NCBI GenBank assembly: GCA_039933105.1
Contig: JBDTOT010000009.1
Coordinates: 53,493-117,492, forward strand
Length of the DNA: 64,000 bases
Source: FEN-1219 sp039933105
GTDB taxonomy: Bacteria; Pseudomonadota; Gammaproteobacteria; Steroidobacterales; Rariloculaceae
Direction: 5' to 3'
Shown: positions 25,937 through 33,731 of the stretch, in pieces
Numbering within the stretch: the first letter of the stretch is position 1
How the letters are laid out: each line of letters opens with the position of its first letter
Made by a program: the position numbers and the translations under genes
The notes under the pieces: generated by a model
The model's database searches: none
What the model was told of the DNA's origin: nothing
Seen by the model: the letters and a program-made list of their open reading frames with translations, nothing else

Positions 25937-26606
25937 TGGTCAGTACCGCCAACATGGCCGCGGCGGCTTCTTGCTCAGCGCGGCGGCGGCTCGGTCCGTG
26001 ACCTGTGGTGTACGCATGCTTTTCCGTGACTTCGCAACTGACGACAAATGTTTGCTCGTGATCGCGGCCCTGCACGGACTCGATCGCATAGACCGGTAGG
26101 TGCAAGCCCCTGCCTTGTAGCCATTCCTGGAGGCGCGTCTTGGCGTCCTTCAGCGTGGCCGCATCCGGCAACGCGGCAATCTGCTCGGCGAACAGCCAAT
26201 CGATCAAAGCTTCCGCTGCCACCGTGCCGCCGTCAAGCAGCACCGCGCCTATCACTGCTTCGACCGCGTCTGCGAGCATCGCGCCGCGCTGCGCGCCGCC
26301 GCTACGCAGCTCCCCCGCGCCGAGCGCGACTTCCTCGTCGATGCCGAGCGACTGTCCTATGGCAGTCAGCGTCTGCTCTCTCACGAGCGCCGCGCGCGCG
26401 CGGCTCAAATCGCCTTCCGTATCCTCCGGCCGCACAGCGTAAAGCCGCCGCGCGATCGCGAAATTCAAGAAAGAGTCACCGAGATATTCGAGACGCTCGT
26501 TGTTGTTCTTCGACGCGCTGCGATGTGTCAGCGCCTGCTCGAGCAGTGCGGGGTCCACAAACGAATAGCGCAGCTTGGTCTCCGCCCAGCGCGCCCGAGA
26601 GCTCAC
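25920..26606 (-). CDS. rnc: Ribonuclease III
   Basis: A 228-residue double-strand-specific RNase. It has the catalytic signature ERLEYLGDSFLNFAIARRLY, the second acidic cluster with MLADAVEAVIGAVLLDGG, and a C-terminal dsRNA-binding domain (DAKTRLQEWLQGRGLHLPVYAIES to the GPSRRRAEQEAAAAML helix). The start is GTG at 26606 overlapping the DUF4845 stop (GTGA). The signature has Phe in GDSFLN where Val is commoner, a mild variation. Confidence 0.96.
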   Translation of the reverse strand: MSSRARWAETKLRYSFVDPALLEQALTHRSASKNNNERLEYLGDSFLNFAIARRLYAVRPEDTEGDLSRARAALVREQTLTAIGQSLGIDEEVALGAGELRSGGAQRGAMLADAVEAVIGAVLLDGGTVAAEALIDWLFAEQIAALPDAATLKDAKTRLQEWLQGRGLHLPVYAIESVQGRDHEQTFVVSCEVTEKHAYTTGHGPSRRRAEQEAAAAMLAVLTSERDG

Positions 26607-26974
26607 CGCCGAATCTCGACCTGCTTGTTGTAGGCAACCACGAGATAGATGTCCGCCACGTACGGCGCACGGTTTTCATACACGATACGCAGGGAATAGC
26701 CTTCCTTGCTCTGCGCGATCTGTATCTTGTCGAAGTCCATGTTGATGTCTTCGACGGAAAACCGCTTCGCAAGCGCGTACCGGATCGTCGTCGGATTCGC
26801 GCCCTGGCCACTCATTTCTTTCTGGATCTCGTTGAGGATCGTGTCCATGCGCATGTTCTTGATATACATGGGCACGATTTTGATCGCACCGAGGCCCACG
26901 ACGCCGACGAGCGACGCGAGAATCAGGAAACCTAAAGCGGTGACGCCCGCCTGAGCATGTCGTGAGCTGGTCAT
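26603..26974 (-). CDS. DUF4845 membrane protein
   Basis: A 123-residue protein with one N-terminal transmembrane helix (GVTALGFLILASLVGVVGLGAI), which itself resembles a pilin-like N-terminus, and a small C-terminal domain (IQKEMSGQGANPTTIRYALAKRF...VADIYLVVAYNKQVEI). DUF4845 proteins lie between lepB and rnc in many Gammaproteobacteria and have no settled function. The ATG at 26974 overlaps the lepB stop (ATGA). An upstream ATG in the same frame would extend into lepB without adding recognisable sequence. Being sandwiched between signal peptidase and RNase III, it is surely co-expressed with them. Confidence 0.87.
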   Translation of the reverse strand: MTSSRHAQAGVTALGFLILASLVGVVGLGAIKIVPMYIKNMRMDTILNEIQKEMSGQGANPTTIRYALAKRFSVEDINMDFDKIQIAQSKEGYSLRIVYENRAPYVADIYLVVAYNKQVEIRR

Positions 26975-27765
26975 TCGATACCTCTCCCGATCCTGTTCCA
27001 TTGCGGCCACTGAGGCCGTCCGTTGATCCACTGCCAATTCATCCAGACACCGACCGCACGTCCGACCAAATTGGCTTCCGGAACGAACTGCACTTGCGGG
27101 AAACGGCTGTCCTGACTGTTGTCTCGATTGTCGCCCATCATGAAATAGTGCCCTGCCGGAACGACATACTTACCGCCGGGGCTCGGCCGATTCTCCGTGA
27201 GCAGCACGCGATGATTATGCGCACCGAGCTGTTCATGACCCACCACAATGTTCGAATCATCCTCGTAGCGTCCATCGAGCTCGATCGGCACCAGTTCGCC
27301 ATTCAGGAAGACCCGCCGCTTCACCGGATCGTAGTCCACGACGTCGCCCGGAAGTCCGACCACGCGCTTGATGTAGTTCACACTCGGGTCAGACGGTAGC
27401 CGGAAAACCACGACATCGCCGTGCTGCGGCTCACCAATCTGGACCAACTTGTTATTTACAACCGGCAGCCGAAGCCCATACGCGAACTTGCTCACAAAAA
27501 TGAAGTCTCCCTCGACCAGGGTAGGCATCATGGATCCGGACGGAATCCGGAACGGCTCGAACAGGAAGGACCGGATCACAAGCACGACGAGCAGTATGGG
27601 GAAGAACGACTTCGCGTACTCGACGAGGACGGGCTCGCTGACTTCGCTGCCTCGAGACGCGGCACCGAATCGCGCTTTGGCGAAGAACAACGCGTCGATT
27701 GCCCAGATCACACCGGCCACCGTGGTCAACACCACGAGTATCAACGCGAAATCCAAGCTATCCAC
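26971..27765 (-). CDS. lepB: Signal peptidase I
   Basis: A 264-residue inner-membrane serine protease that removes signal peptides from Sec and Tat substrates. Two hydrophobic segments are at the N-terminus (FALILVVLTTVAGVIWAIDALF and SFFPILLVVLVIRSFLF). The catalytic Ser is in IPSGSMMPTLVEGD, the general-base Lys in YIKRVVGLPGDVV, and box E is GDNRDNSQDSR. The start is GTG at 27765. It follows lepA after 33 bases in the canonical lepA-lepB order. Confidence 0.96.
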   Translation of the reverse strand: MDSLDFALILVVLTTVAGVIWAIDALFFAKARFGAASRGSEVSEPVLVEYAKSFFPILLVVLVIRSFLFEPFRIPSGSMMPTLVEGDFIFVSKFAYGLRLPVVNNKLVQIGEPQHGDVVVFRLPSDPSVNYIKRVVGLPGDVVDYDPVKRRVFLNGELVPIELDGRYEDDSNIVVGHEQLGAHNHRVLLTENRPSPGGKYVVPAGHYFMMGDNRDNSQDSRFPQVQFVPEANLVGRAVGVWMNWQWINGRPQWPQWNRIGRGIE

Positions 27766-27798
27766 CTTCGCTCCAGCGCAACGCGAATCGAGTATTGG

Positions 27799-29592
27799 TC
27801 ATTTCTTATCGACCTGCAACACGGCTAGGAACGCCTCTTGCGGTATCTCCACGGAGCCGACTTGCTTCATGCGTTTCTTGCCGGCCTTCTGCTTCTCGAG
27901 CAACTTGCGCTTGCGCGTGACGTCGCCGCCGTAGAGTTTTGCGGTAACGTCCTTGCGATACGCCTTCACGGTGCTGCGCGCGACGATCTGCGAACCGATA
28001 GCCGCCTGGATGGCCACCTCGAATTGCTGGCGCGGAATCACGTCCTTCAATGTCTCGACGATCTTGCGACCTTTGCGCTCGATGCCGTCGCGATGCGCAA
28101 TGAATGCCATCGCGTCGACCTTATCTTTGTTGATCAGAATGTCGAGCTTCACGAGCGGCGCCGCTTCGAAGCGCAGGAAGTCATAGTCGAACGACGCGTA
28201 CCCTCGGCTCACGGATTTCAACCGATCGAAGAAGTCGAGCACGACCTCGGCCAGCGGCAGCTCGAACTCGATCTGTACCTGCTTGCCGGAGTACTGCAAG
28301 CCTTTCTGCGTGCCACGCTTCTCGATGCAGAGCTGGATCACGGCGCCGAGGTATTCCTGAGGCACGAGAATGTTCGCGAGAATTATCGGTTCGCGAATCT
28401 CCATGATCTTGTGAGGCTCCGGCAGATCGGCAGGATTTTCGACCTTGATGGTCTCGCCGTTCTGCAGCTGGACCTCGTAGACGACGGTCGGCGCGGTAGT
28501 GATCAGCGACAGGTTGTAGTGGCGCTCCAAGCGCTCCTGGACGATCTCCATGTGCAAAAGACCCAAGAAGCCGCAGCGCATACCGAAGCCGAGCGCGGCG
28601 CTGACCTCCGGCTCGAACACCAGCGACGAGTCGTTCAGCGCCAACTTTTGAAGGGCTTCCCGGAAATTCTCGTAGTCGTCGGACACCACCGGAAACATGC
28701 CCGCGAACACGCGCGGCTGGATCTTCGCGAAACCGGGCAATGCAGGAACGTCGGGGACATTGGCATCGACAATCGTGTCGCCGACGGGCGCGGCATCGAT
28801 CTCCCGAATCGCCGCGACCAGGAACCCCACCTCGCCGGCACGCAACTCTTCGCGCTCCGTGGGCCGAGGGGTGAAGACACCGAGGCGCTCGACGTCATAC
28901 TTGCGCTGCGTCGAATGCACGATGACTTTCGAATCCTTGCGAACGACGCCGTTCATGACGCGGACGAGCGATACCACGCCAACGTAGCTGTCGAACCACG
29001 AGTCGATGATCAGTGCCTGCAGCGGCGCCTCTTCGCTGCCACGCGGCGGCGGAATGCGTTCTACGATCCGCTCGAGCAGCTCCTCGACACCCAAACCGGT
29101 CTTGGCGCTGATACACAGCGCGTCCGTTGCCTCGATGCCGATGATGTCTTCGATCTGGGTAATGACGCGTTCGGGGTCCGCGGTCGGCAGATCGATCTTG
29201 TTGATGACCGGGACGACCTCGAGACCCTGCTCGATGGCCGTGTAGCAGTTCGCGACGCTCTGAGCCTCCACGCCCTGCCCGGCGTCGACGACAAGCAAGG
29301 CGCCTTCGCACGCAGCGAGCGATCGCGACACCTCGTACGAGAAGTCGACGTGCCCCGGGGTATCGATGAGGTTCAACTTGTACTCGAGCCCGTCGCGCGC
29401 GCGGTACCGCAATGCGACGCTCTGCGCCTTGATCGTAATGCCGCGCTCGCGCTCCAGGTCCATCGAGTCTAGGACCTGGGCCTCCATCTCCCGTTCCGTG
29501 AGGCCGCCGCAAAGCTGAATGAGCCGATCGGCAAGCGTCGACTTGCCGTGGTCAACGTGAGCGATGATCGAGAAGTTTCGAATCCGGTCCAT
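27799..29592 (-). CDS. lepA: Elongation factor 4 (LepA)
   Basis: A 597-residue translational GTPase that acts on stalled or mistranslocated ribosomes. G1 is AHVDHGKSTLADRL near residue 11, followed by the switch region with RGITIKAQ, DTPGHVDF and NKIDLPTAD. The C-terminal LepA domain includes GYASFDYDFLRFEAAPLVKLDIL and ends with the LLEKQKAGKKRMKQVG block and VPQEAFLAVL-like tail. The ATG at 29592 is the family start; a frame open far upstream is arginine-rich antisense. A TATAAT hexamer lies 35-40 bases upstream. Confidence 0.97.
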   Translation of the reverse strand: MDRIRNFSIIAHVDHGKSTLADRLIQLCGGLTEREMEAQVLDSMDLERERGITIKAQSVALRYRARDGLEYKLNLIDTPGHVDFSYEVSRSLAACEGALLVVDAGQGVEAQSVANCYTAIEQGLEVVPVINKIDLPTADPERVITQIEDIIGIEATDALCISAKTGLGVEELLERIVERIPPPRGSEEAPLQALIIDSWFDSYVGVVSLVRVMNGVVRKDSKVIVHSTQRKYDVERLGVFTPRPTEREELRAGEVGFLVAAIREIDAAPVGDTIVDANVPDVPALPGFAKIQPRVFAGMFPVVSDDYENFREALQKLALNDSSLVFEPEVSAALGFGMRCGFLGLLHMEIVQERLERHYNLSLITTAPTVVYEVQLQNGETIKVENPADLPEPHKIMEIREPIILANILVPQEYLGAVIQLCIEKRGTQKGLQYSGKQVQIEFELPLAEVVLDFFDRLKSVSRGYASFDYDFLRFEAAPLVKLDILINKDKVDAMAFIAHRDGIERKGRKIVETLKDVIPRQQFEVAIQAAIGSQIVARSTVKAYRKDVTAKLYGGDVTRKRKLLEKQKAGKKRMKQVGSVEIPQEAFLAVLQVDKK

Positions 29593-29626
29593 GGTGTCTT
29601 GCGCGCCGCCCGGCGAGGGCGCGCGG

Positions 29627-29632
29627 ATTATA
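29627..29632 (-). promoter_or_regulatory. TATAAT -10 hexamer upstream of lepA
   Basis: A perfect TATAAT on the coding strand in the 71-base gap before lepA. No good TTGACA is present about 17 bases further upstream, so only the -10 element can be claimed. Confidence 0.35.
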
Positions 29633-29663
29633 GCGGTATCGGCGAGCGGGCGGGCGGCGCCCT

Positions 29664-29903
29664 TCAGAGCGACTCGAGGTATTGGCGAACACGGGCCTCG
29701 TCGAGCGGGTAACCCGAGACCTCTACGTCGCCCGCGACGAGCACGGGGATCCGTAGCCCGTAGCGCCGCTCGAGCGCCACGCTGCTGTCGACGTCGACGA
29801 TTTCGAGTTCGACGGGCCGGTTCGCGAGCAGCGGCTGCAGGCGCTGCACCACGGCATCGCATAGATGGCACTCTGGCCGGCTGTAGAGCACTAGCTTGTG
29901 CAT
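29664..29903 (-). CDS. Glutaredoxin family protein
   Basis: A 79-residue thioredoxin-fold protein. It has the CxxC motif in SRPECHLCDAVV and the cis-Pro in GLRIPVLVAG, with the final GYPLDEARVRQYLESL helix. It belongs to the small DUF836/glutaredoxin-like group often found beside lepA or rseB in Gammaproteobacteria. Substrate or partner is unknown; a role in thiol redox of cytoplasmic proteins is likely. It lies between rseB (59 bases upstream) and lepA. Confidence 0.85.
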   Translation of the reverse strand: MHKLVLYSRPECHLCDAVVQRLQPLLANRPVELEIVDVDSSVALERRYGLRIPVLVAGDVEVSGYPLDEARVRQYLESL

Positions 29904-29962
29904 GCCCTTTCAGCTCGCCAGCGAGGCCGCGTAACCGCGGGAGGATTCGGCCGTCGCCACGA

Positions 29963-30925
29963 TTATTCGGCGACCAGCGAGGATGCGATGGTGCGAACCG
30001 TTTGCCGCGGCACTTCGCCGACGGCGGTGACCTTACGCCCACGTAGCGTCAGCGAGAAGGTGTTAGTGCTGCCGACCTTCGAGAAACCGTCGTTGACCTC
30101 AGCCTTGGTCTTCGGATCCTCGATGAACACCGACACCGTGGCGAGCCCGTCGGAATACACGAGGTGCTCGACCGGATATTTCGACCCCGGCATCGGGCTT
30201 TGCGTCGCCGCCGAAAGCCTGAACCCGCCCGGCACCGCAGAGGCACGCCACGGCACATTGGCCGCCAAGGACGGCACCAGATCTGGCGGCCGCAGCGTCG
30301 AGAACCCCGTCGTGTTGATCGTGGGTTCCAGGTCGCTAGCGGCAACGTCGCTTGCCATGTCGATTTCGGTGAAGAGAATCTGCTCAACGGTACGCCCGCG
30401 CTCGTCCATGAGCTGCGACTTCAGCGGCATAGCCGTTTCCTGATCGAGCCAGAGCAGGTAGCCGTAGCGGAACTCGTCGCGCGGTTTGATCTCGAGCACC
30501 TGCGCCGGACGATTCGCGATTCGTGTGGCGGCGCGCAGATTGATCTCGTAGTGAGGCTCCAAATCGGCCGAGTAACTCGGCAACGCGGACACGAGTGGAC
30601 TCACGTCCTTACGAGTCTCGAGCAGCACGAGCTTTTGGTCCGGCAGGATCCACTTCACCTGATCATTTTCGCGGACGATTTCGCGCCGCGGCGCCTCGGA
30701 CGATATGCGCTCGCCGCTGTTACCCGCGACATTGCGATGCACAATGTTCATGATCTCGGCTGTGCCGTCGATGACGTGCACGAACGTACCGCGGTAGTTC
30801 AACTCATCGACCGCCCGATTCATGCGGTCAATCCACTTGCCCGCCTCCTGCGCCATTGCGTGGCCCCCGACCAGCGTCAGCAGCAACAGCGGTGAGCGGA
30901 CGAGGGAGCGCGGCATCAGTGCCAT
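29963..30925 (-). CDS. rseB: Sigma-E factor regulatory protein RseB (MucB)
   Basis: A 320-residue periplasmic protein that binds RseA and shields it from DegS until it senses mislocalised lipoprotein or LPS signals. A signal peptide ends near AMAQEAG (about residue 25). The LolA-like N-domain includes LNYRGTFVHVIDG, RISSEAPRREIVREND and YEINLRAATRIANRPAQVLEIKP. The C-domain contains VPWRASAVPGGFRL, HLVYSDGLATVSVFIE and the closing VTAVGEVPRQTVRTIASSL. The ATG at 30925 overlaps rseA by 10 bases; an alternative ATG at 30916 shares one base with the rseA stop. No degP/mucD gene follows, unlike in many relatives. Confidence 0.93.
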   Translation of the reverse strand: MALMPRSLVRSPLLLLTLVGGHAMAQEAGKWIDRMNRAVDELNYRGTFVHVIDGTAEIMNIVHRNVAGNSGERISSEAPRREIVRENDQVKWILPDQKLVLLETRKDVSPLVSALPSYSADLEPHYEINLRAATRIANRPAQVLEIKPRDEFRYGYLLWLDQETAMPLKSQLMDERGRTVEQILFTEIDMASDVAASDLEPTINTTGFSTLRPPDLVPSLAANVPWRASAVPGGFRLSAATQSPMPGSKYPVEHLVYSDGLATVSVFIEDPKTKAEVNDGFSKVGSTNTFSLTLRGRKVTAVGEVPRQTVRTIASSLVAE

Positions 30926-31515
30926 TGCAACTCGGTGTCCTCGGCCTGCGTCGGCATGGGTTCCACGGTCGCACCCACCACGTTCGAGCTGACCGACGCC
31001 CGACCGAGCCCCGACGCATATTCGCTGTGGTGGATCAGATAATTGGTGAGCCGAATCGGCGACGTGACCGGACCGGCGGGCGTGGCATCCTGCGGCACGA
31101 CATAGCTCGGCGCGACGACCTGATCGCGAGCGAGCACCGTGCCGCCGATGGCGCCGTTCGGTGCCACGCCCGCTTCGTTCACGAGGCGCAGCGTGCCGAT
31201 CGCAGCCACCGCAACGGCCGCCGCAATTCCGAGCCCGAGTAGCGGGCGCGCGTAACGCGCGGACCCACGCGGCGCGGCGAGCCGCTCCGTCGTTGTCACC
31301 GCACCGTCCAAGGCGGCCGTGATGCGGCGACGCAGCATCGACGAATGCGGTTGTAGCAACTCGCCACGCAGCGCCGCACCGATCATTGTGTACCGCAGTG
31401 CTCGCGCGCGAACATTCGGCTCCCGCTCGAACCGCCGGACGAGCAATGCGCTCTCTTCTGCGGATAGCTCATCGTCGATGAAGGCCGAGATCTGGTCGTT
31501 GATTTGTTCTGTCAT
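30916..31515 (-). CDS. rseA: Anti-sigma-E factor RseA
   Basis: A 199-residue single-pass membrane anti-sigma factor. The N-terminal sigma-binding domain includes ISAFIDDELSAEESALLVRRFE and YTMIGAALRGEL. One transmembrane helix (PLLGLGIAAAVAVAAIGTLRL, near residues 92-112) is followed by a periplasmic tail ending TELQWH. It is the substrate of DegS and then of RseP, encoded at 59375-60739 in this window. It starts 25 bases after the rpoE stop and overlaps rseB. Confidence 0.92.
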   Translation of the reverse strand: MTEQINDQISAFIDDELSAEESALLVRRFEREPNVRARALRYTMIGAALRGELLQPHSSMLRRRITAALDGAVTTTERLAAPRGSARYARPLLGLGIAAAVAVAAIGTLRLVNEAGVAPNGAIGGTVLARDQVVAPSYVVPQDATPAGPVTSPIRLTNYLIHHSEYASGLGRASVSSNVVGATVEPMPTQAEDTELQWH

Positions 31516-31540
31516 ACGGCGGCGTAAACGAAAGTGGTGG

Positions 31541-32161
31541 CTACAACAACGGGCCGATGGCTTTGTCGATGGCTTCGCGTGCGCGGAAAATGCGGGACCG
31601 CACGGTACCCACCGGACACTCCATGGTTTGGGCGATTTCCTCGTAACTCATGCCTTCGATCTCGCGCAGCAGGATCGCGGTACGAAGCTCTTCAGGCAGG
31701 CCATGAATCACCCGATTGATGATGCTGCGCATCTCTTCGGACTGCGCAAGACCTTCCGGCGTATCGAGGTCGCGAAGCTGGTTCAGGATCGATGATTGCT
31801 CGGGATCCTGGGTATCAAGGTCGTAACTGATTGGCTTGCGGCCAATGGCGACCAGATGATTCTTGGCGGTGTTGATCGCGATGCGATAGAGCCACGTGTA
31901 AAACGCGCTCTCGCCGCGAAAGGACGGCGCGGCACGGTAAGCCTTCAGGAACGCCTCTTGAGCGACATCTAAGGCCTCGGAGGAGTCGCGAACGTAGCGC
32001 ATTATCAGCTTGACTATCTTGTGCTGATATTTGATTACCAACAGATCGAAAGCCGATCTGTCGCCCTGCTGCACGCGTTTGATCAGCGCCAGGTCCGCAG
32101 CACCGCTACCCGCTGGGTGTCTTTGGGCTTGCTCTGTCAAACGCTGCTCGGTAGACCTCAT
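31541..32161 (-). CDS. rpoE: RNA polymerase sigma-E factor
   Basis: A 206-residue ECF sigma factor for envelope stress. Region 2 is visible as FDLLVIKYQHKIVKLIMRYVRDSSEALDVAQEAFLKAYRA with SFRGESAFYTWLYRIAINTAKNHL. Region 4 is LPEELRTAILLREIEGMSYEEIAQTMECPVGTVRSRIFRAREAID. The ATG at 32161 gives a 26-residue N-terminal lead. A TTG seven codons later (MTEQAQRH) would give the length typical of E. coli RpoE. A sigma-E-like promoter overlaps the proposed start, so the choice of start is uncertain. Confidence 0.95.
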   Translation of the reverse strand: MRSTEQRLTEQAQRHPAGSGAADLALIKRVQQGDRSAFDLLVIKYQHKIVKLIMRYVRDSSEALDVAQEAFLKAYRAAPSFRGESAFYTWLYRIAINTAKNHLVAIGRKPISYDLDTQDPEQSSILNQLRDLDTPEGLAQSEEMRSIINRVIHGLPEELRTAILLREIEGMSYEEIAQTMECPVGTVRSRIFRAREAIDKAIGPLL

Positions 32162-32178
32162 GCTGCACCGAAAAGTTC
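32151..32178 (-). promoter_or_regulatory. Candidate sigma-E autoregulatory promoter
   Basis: On the coding strand GAACTT (32178-32173) is followed after 16 bases by GTCTAC (32156-32151), close to the sigma-E consensus GGAACTT-N15/16-GTCNAA. The -10 lies within the first codons of the rpoE frame as started at 32161, so transcripts from it would have to use the internal TTG near 32140 or serve a shorter product. Confidence 0.42.
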
Positions 32179-32233
32179 GCGGACGACTCGATGGGGGACG
32201 GCGCCGGGACCCCTGCACCTGTGCTTAACGATT

Positions 32234-32737
32234 CTAGCGCAGATCCGGCTGACGGGTCGTTTGAGCACGGTTCTGCGCCGTCGTTCCCGCAACAGGCCGG
32301 CTACGTAGCCGGGCGTTGAGGCGCGCCCAGCTTTGGGCGTCGATCTGGTCCACACACAACAATATGTCGCGTTGACTGACACCGCCCACGAGCGACAGGC
32401 GTAACCAATGGGCCGCGAGGCGAGTCCGCGGCCCCGGCACGAGCCACGCCGTCTCGAGCCCGGGCACGCAGCACGACCCGTCTTCGGCTATCAGGATCGG
32501 CGTCGGCGTAGGCGCCGGCCGGCGGAGGACAGCGTGCACGGCCACTGCGAGCGCGCAGAGGCCCTTGAGCCACCAGGCGGCGCCGATGAGTGCCGCGGTG
32601 CCCAACAGCAACCCGTGAAGCGCAAGCCACCACAGGAACAGCAAGCGCGATGGCTCAGGCGTAAGGACGATGATTCGCGCGAATGCGCTCGATGAGGGCG
32701 GCGGTGGCGGCGTCGTCTGGAACACTGCGCAACACAA
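32234..32737 (-). CDS. YgfX-like membrane protein (SdhE partner)
   Basis: A protein of up to 167 residues with two adjacent hydrophobic helices near residues 33-68 (LLFLWWLALHGLLLGTAALIGAAWWLKGLCALAVAVHAV, listed here only as a span). Before them comes the PSRLL strand and after them a soluble part containing CVPGLETAWLVPGPRTRLAAHWLRL. This organisation matches YgfX/CptA-type proteins, which are encoded beside sdhE (ygfY). Its start is uncertain: TTG at 32737 or GTG at 32725, both inside sdhE, overlapping it by 71-83 bases. YgfX has been described as a toxin-like protein affecting FtsZ/MreB or simply as an SdhE-associated membrane protein; which applies here is unknown. Confidence 0.72.
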   Translation of the reverse strand: MCCAVFQTTPPPPPSSSAFARIIVLTPEPSRLLFLWWLALHGLLLGTAALIGAAWWLKGLCALAVAVHAVLRRPAPTPTPILIAEDGSCCVPGLETAWLVPGPRTRLAAHWLRLSLVGGVSQRDILLCVDQIDAQSWARLNARLRSRPVAGTTAQNRAQTTRQPDLR

Positions 32738-32906
32738 GGTACGCGTGCAACGTCGGATCCGGCAGCTCTAGAATCGCCTCGAAGCAGGTAATATCCGTGG
32801 CGTCGAGCCGAGAGCCTTCAGCGTCGACGAACGCACCCAGCACGGCGTCGAGCTCCCGCATGCCCCGGCGGCACCGCCATTTGAGCCGAGCGACGCGCGA
32901 ATCCAT
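32655..32906 (-). CDS. sdhE: Succinate dehydrogenase assembly factor SdhE
   Basis: An 83-residue small helical protein that promotes covalent FAD attachment to SdhA. The diagnostic RGxxE motif is in CRRGMRELDAVLGAF. The acidic middle and FEAILELPDPTLHAYLV match the SdhE/SDHAF2 family. The ATG at 32906 comes 18 bases after the sdhB stop, so it is part of the sdh operon. The following ygfX gene overlaps it. Confidence 0.94.
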   Translation of the reverse strand: MDSRVARLKWRCRRGMRELDAVLGAFVDAEGSRLDATDITCFEAILELPDPTLHAYLVLRSVPDDAATAALIERIRANHRPYA

Positions 32907-32924
32907 TGCCGTAAACGCCCTACG

Positions 32925-33704
32925 CTACAGCCGCCGCTCGGCGATCATCTTCTTGATCTCGGCGATCGCCTTGCCGGGATTCAGATCCTTCGGGCACGCC
33001 TGCGTGCAATTCAATATCGTGTGGCAGCGATACAGCCGAAACGCGTCCTCGAGCTGATCCAAGCGTTCGCCCGTGCTCTCGTCGCGCGTGTCGACAATCC
33101 AGCGATAGGCCTGCAGCAACGCCGCAGGACCGAGATAACGATCGCCGTTCCACCAATAGCTCGGGCACGACGTCGAGCAACAGGCGCACAGGATGCAGGC
33201 CGAGGGCGAGTCGATCTTTTCCTGGTCTTCCTTCGACTGCAACCGTTCGCGATCGGGCGGCGGCGGCGTCGTCGACTCGAGCCACGGCTTCACGGCCGCG
33301 TACTGCGCATAGAAGGTGGTGAGATCCGGCACGAGATCCTTCACGACCGGCAGGTGCGGCAGCGGATAGATCTTGACGGTGCCTTTGCAGTCCTCGATCG
33401 GCTTCAAACAGGCGAGCGTGTTCAGGCCGTCGATGTTCATGGCGCACGATCCGCAGATGCCCTCGCGGCACGAGCGGCGGAACGTGAGCGTAGAGTCGAT
33501 CTCGTTCTTGATCTTGATCAGCGCGTCCAAAACCATCGGCGCGCAGTGATCCATGTCGACGTCGTAGCTGTCGAGGTGCGGGTTTTCGCCCGTGCTCGGA
33601 TCGTAGCGGTAGATCGAGAACTTCTTGACGTTCGTAGCACCAGCGGCCCCGCCATGGTTCTTACCCGGCTTGACCTTCGAGTTCTGCGGTAACGTGAGCT
33701 GCAT
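32925..33704 (-). CDS. sdhB: Succinate dehydrogenase iron-sulfur subunit
   Basis: A 259-residue subunit carrying the three iron-sulfur clusters of complex II. The [2Fe-2S] ligands are in CREGICGSCAMNIDG and a later Cys (TLAC). The [4Fe-4S] ligands are in CILCACCSTSCP, and the [3Fe-4S] ligands in CHTILNCTQACPKDLNPG. Length is normal. It follows sdhA after 27 bases and is followed by sdhE. Confidence 0.97.
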   Translation of the reverse strand: MQLTLPQNSKVKPGKNHGGAAGATNVKKFSIYRYDPSTGENPHLDSYDVDMDHCAPMVLDALIKIKNEIDSTLTFRRSCREGICGSCAMNIDGLNTLACLKPIEDCKGTVKIYPLPHLPVVKDLVPDLTTFYAQYAAVKPWLESTTPPPPDRERLQSKEDQEKIDSPSACILCACCSTSCPSYWWNGDRYLGPAALLQAYRWIVDTRDESTGERLDQLEDAFRLYRCHTILNCTQACPKDLNPGKAIAEIKKMIAERRL

Positions 33705-33731
33705 TTTCCTTCCTTACTTCCGAAACCGGTC

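Noticed and set aside
27838..29472. A 544-codon open frame on the plus strand opposite lepA
   Set aside because: Antisense shadow of lepA produced by high GC codon periodicity; its translation is His/Arg/Asp-rich and resembles no family.
29593..30042. N-terminal extension of LepA by 150 residues
   Set aside because: The extension is Arg/Pro/Ala-rich and overlaps the glutaredoxin gene; the family start is MDRIRNFSIIAHVDHGK.
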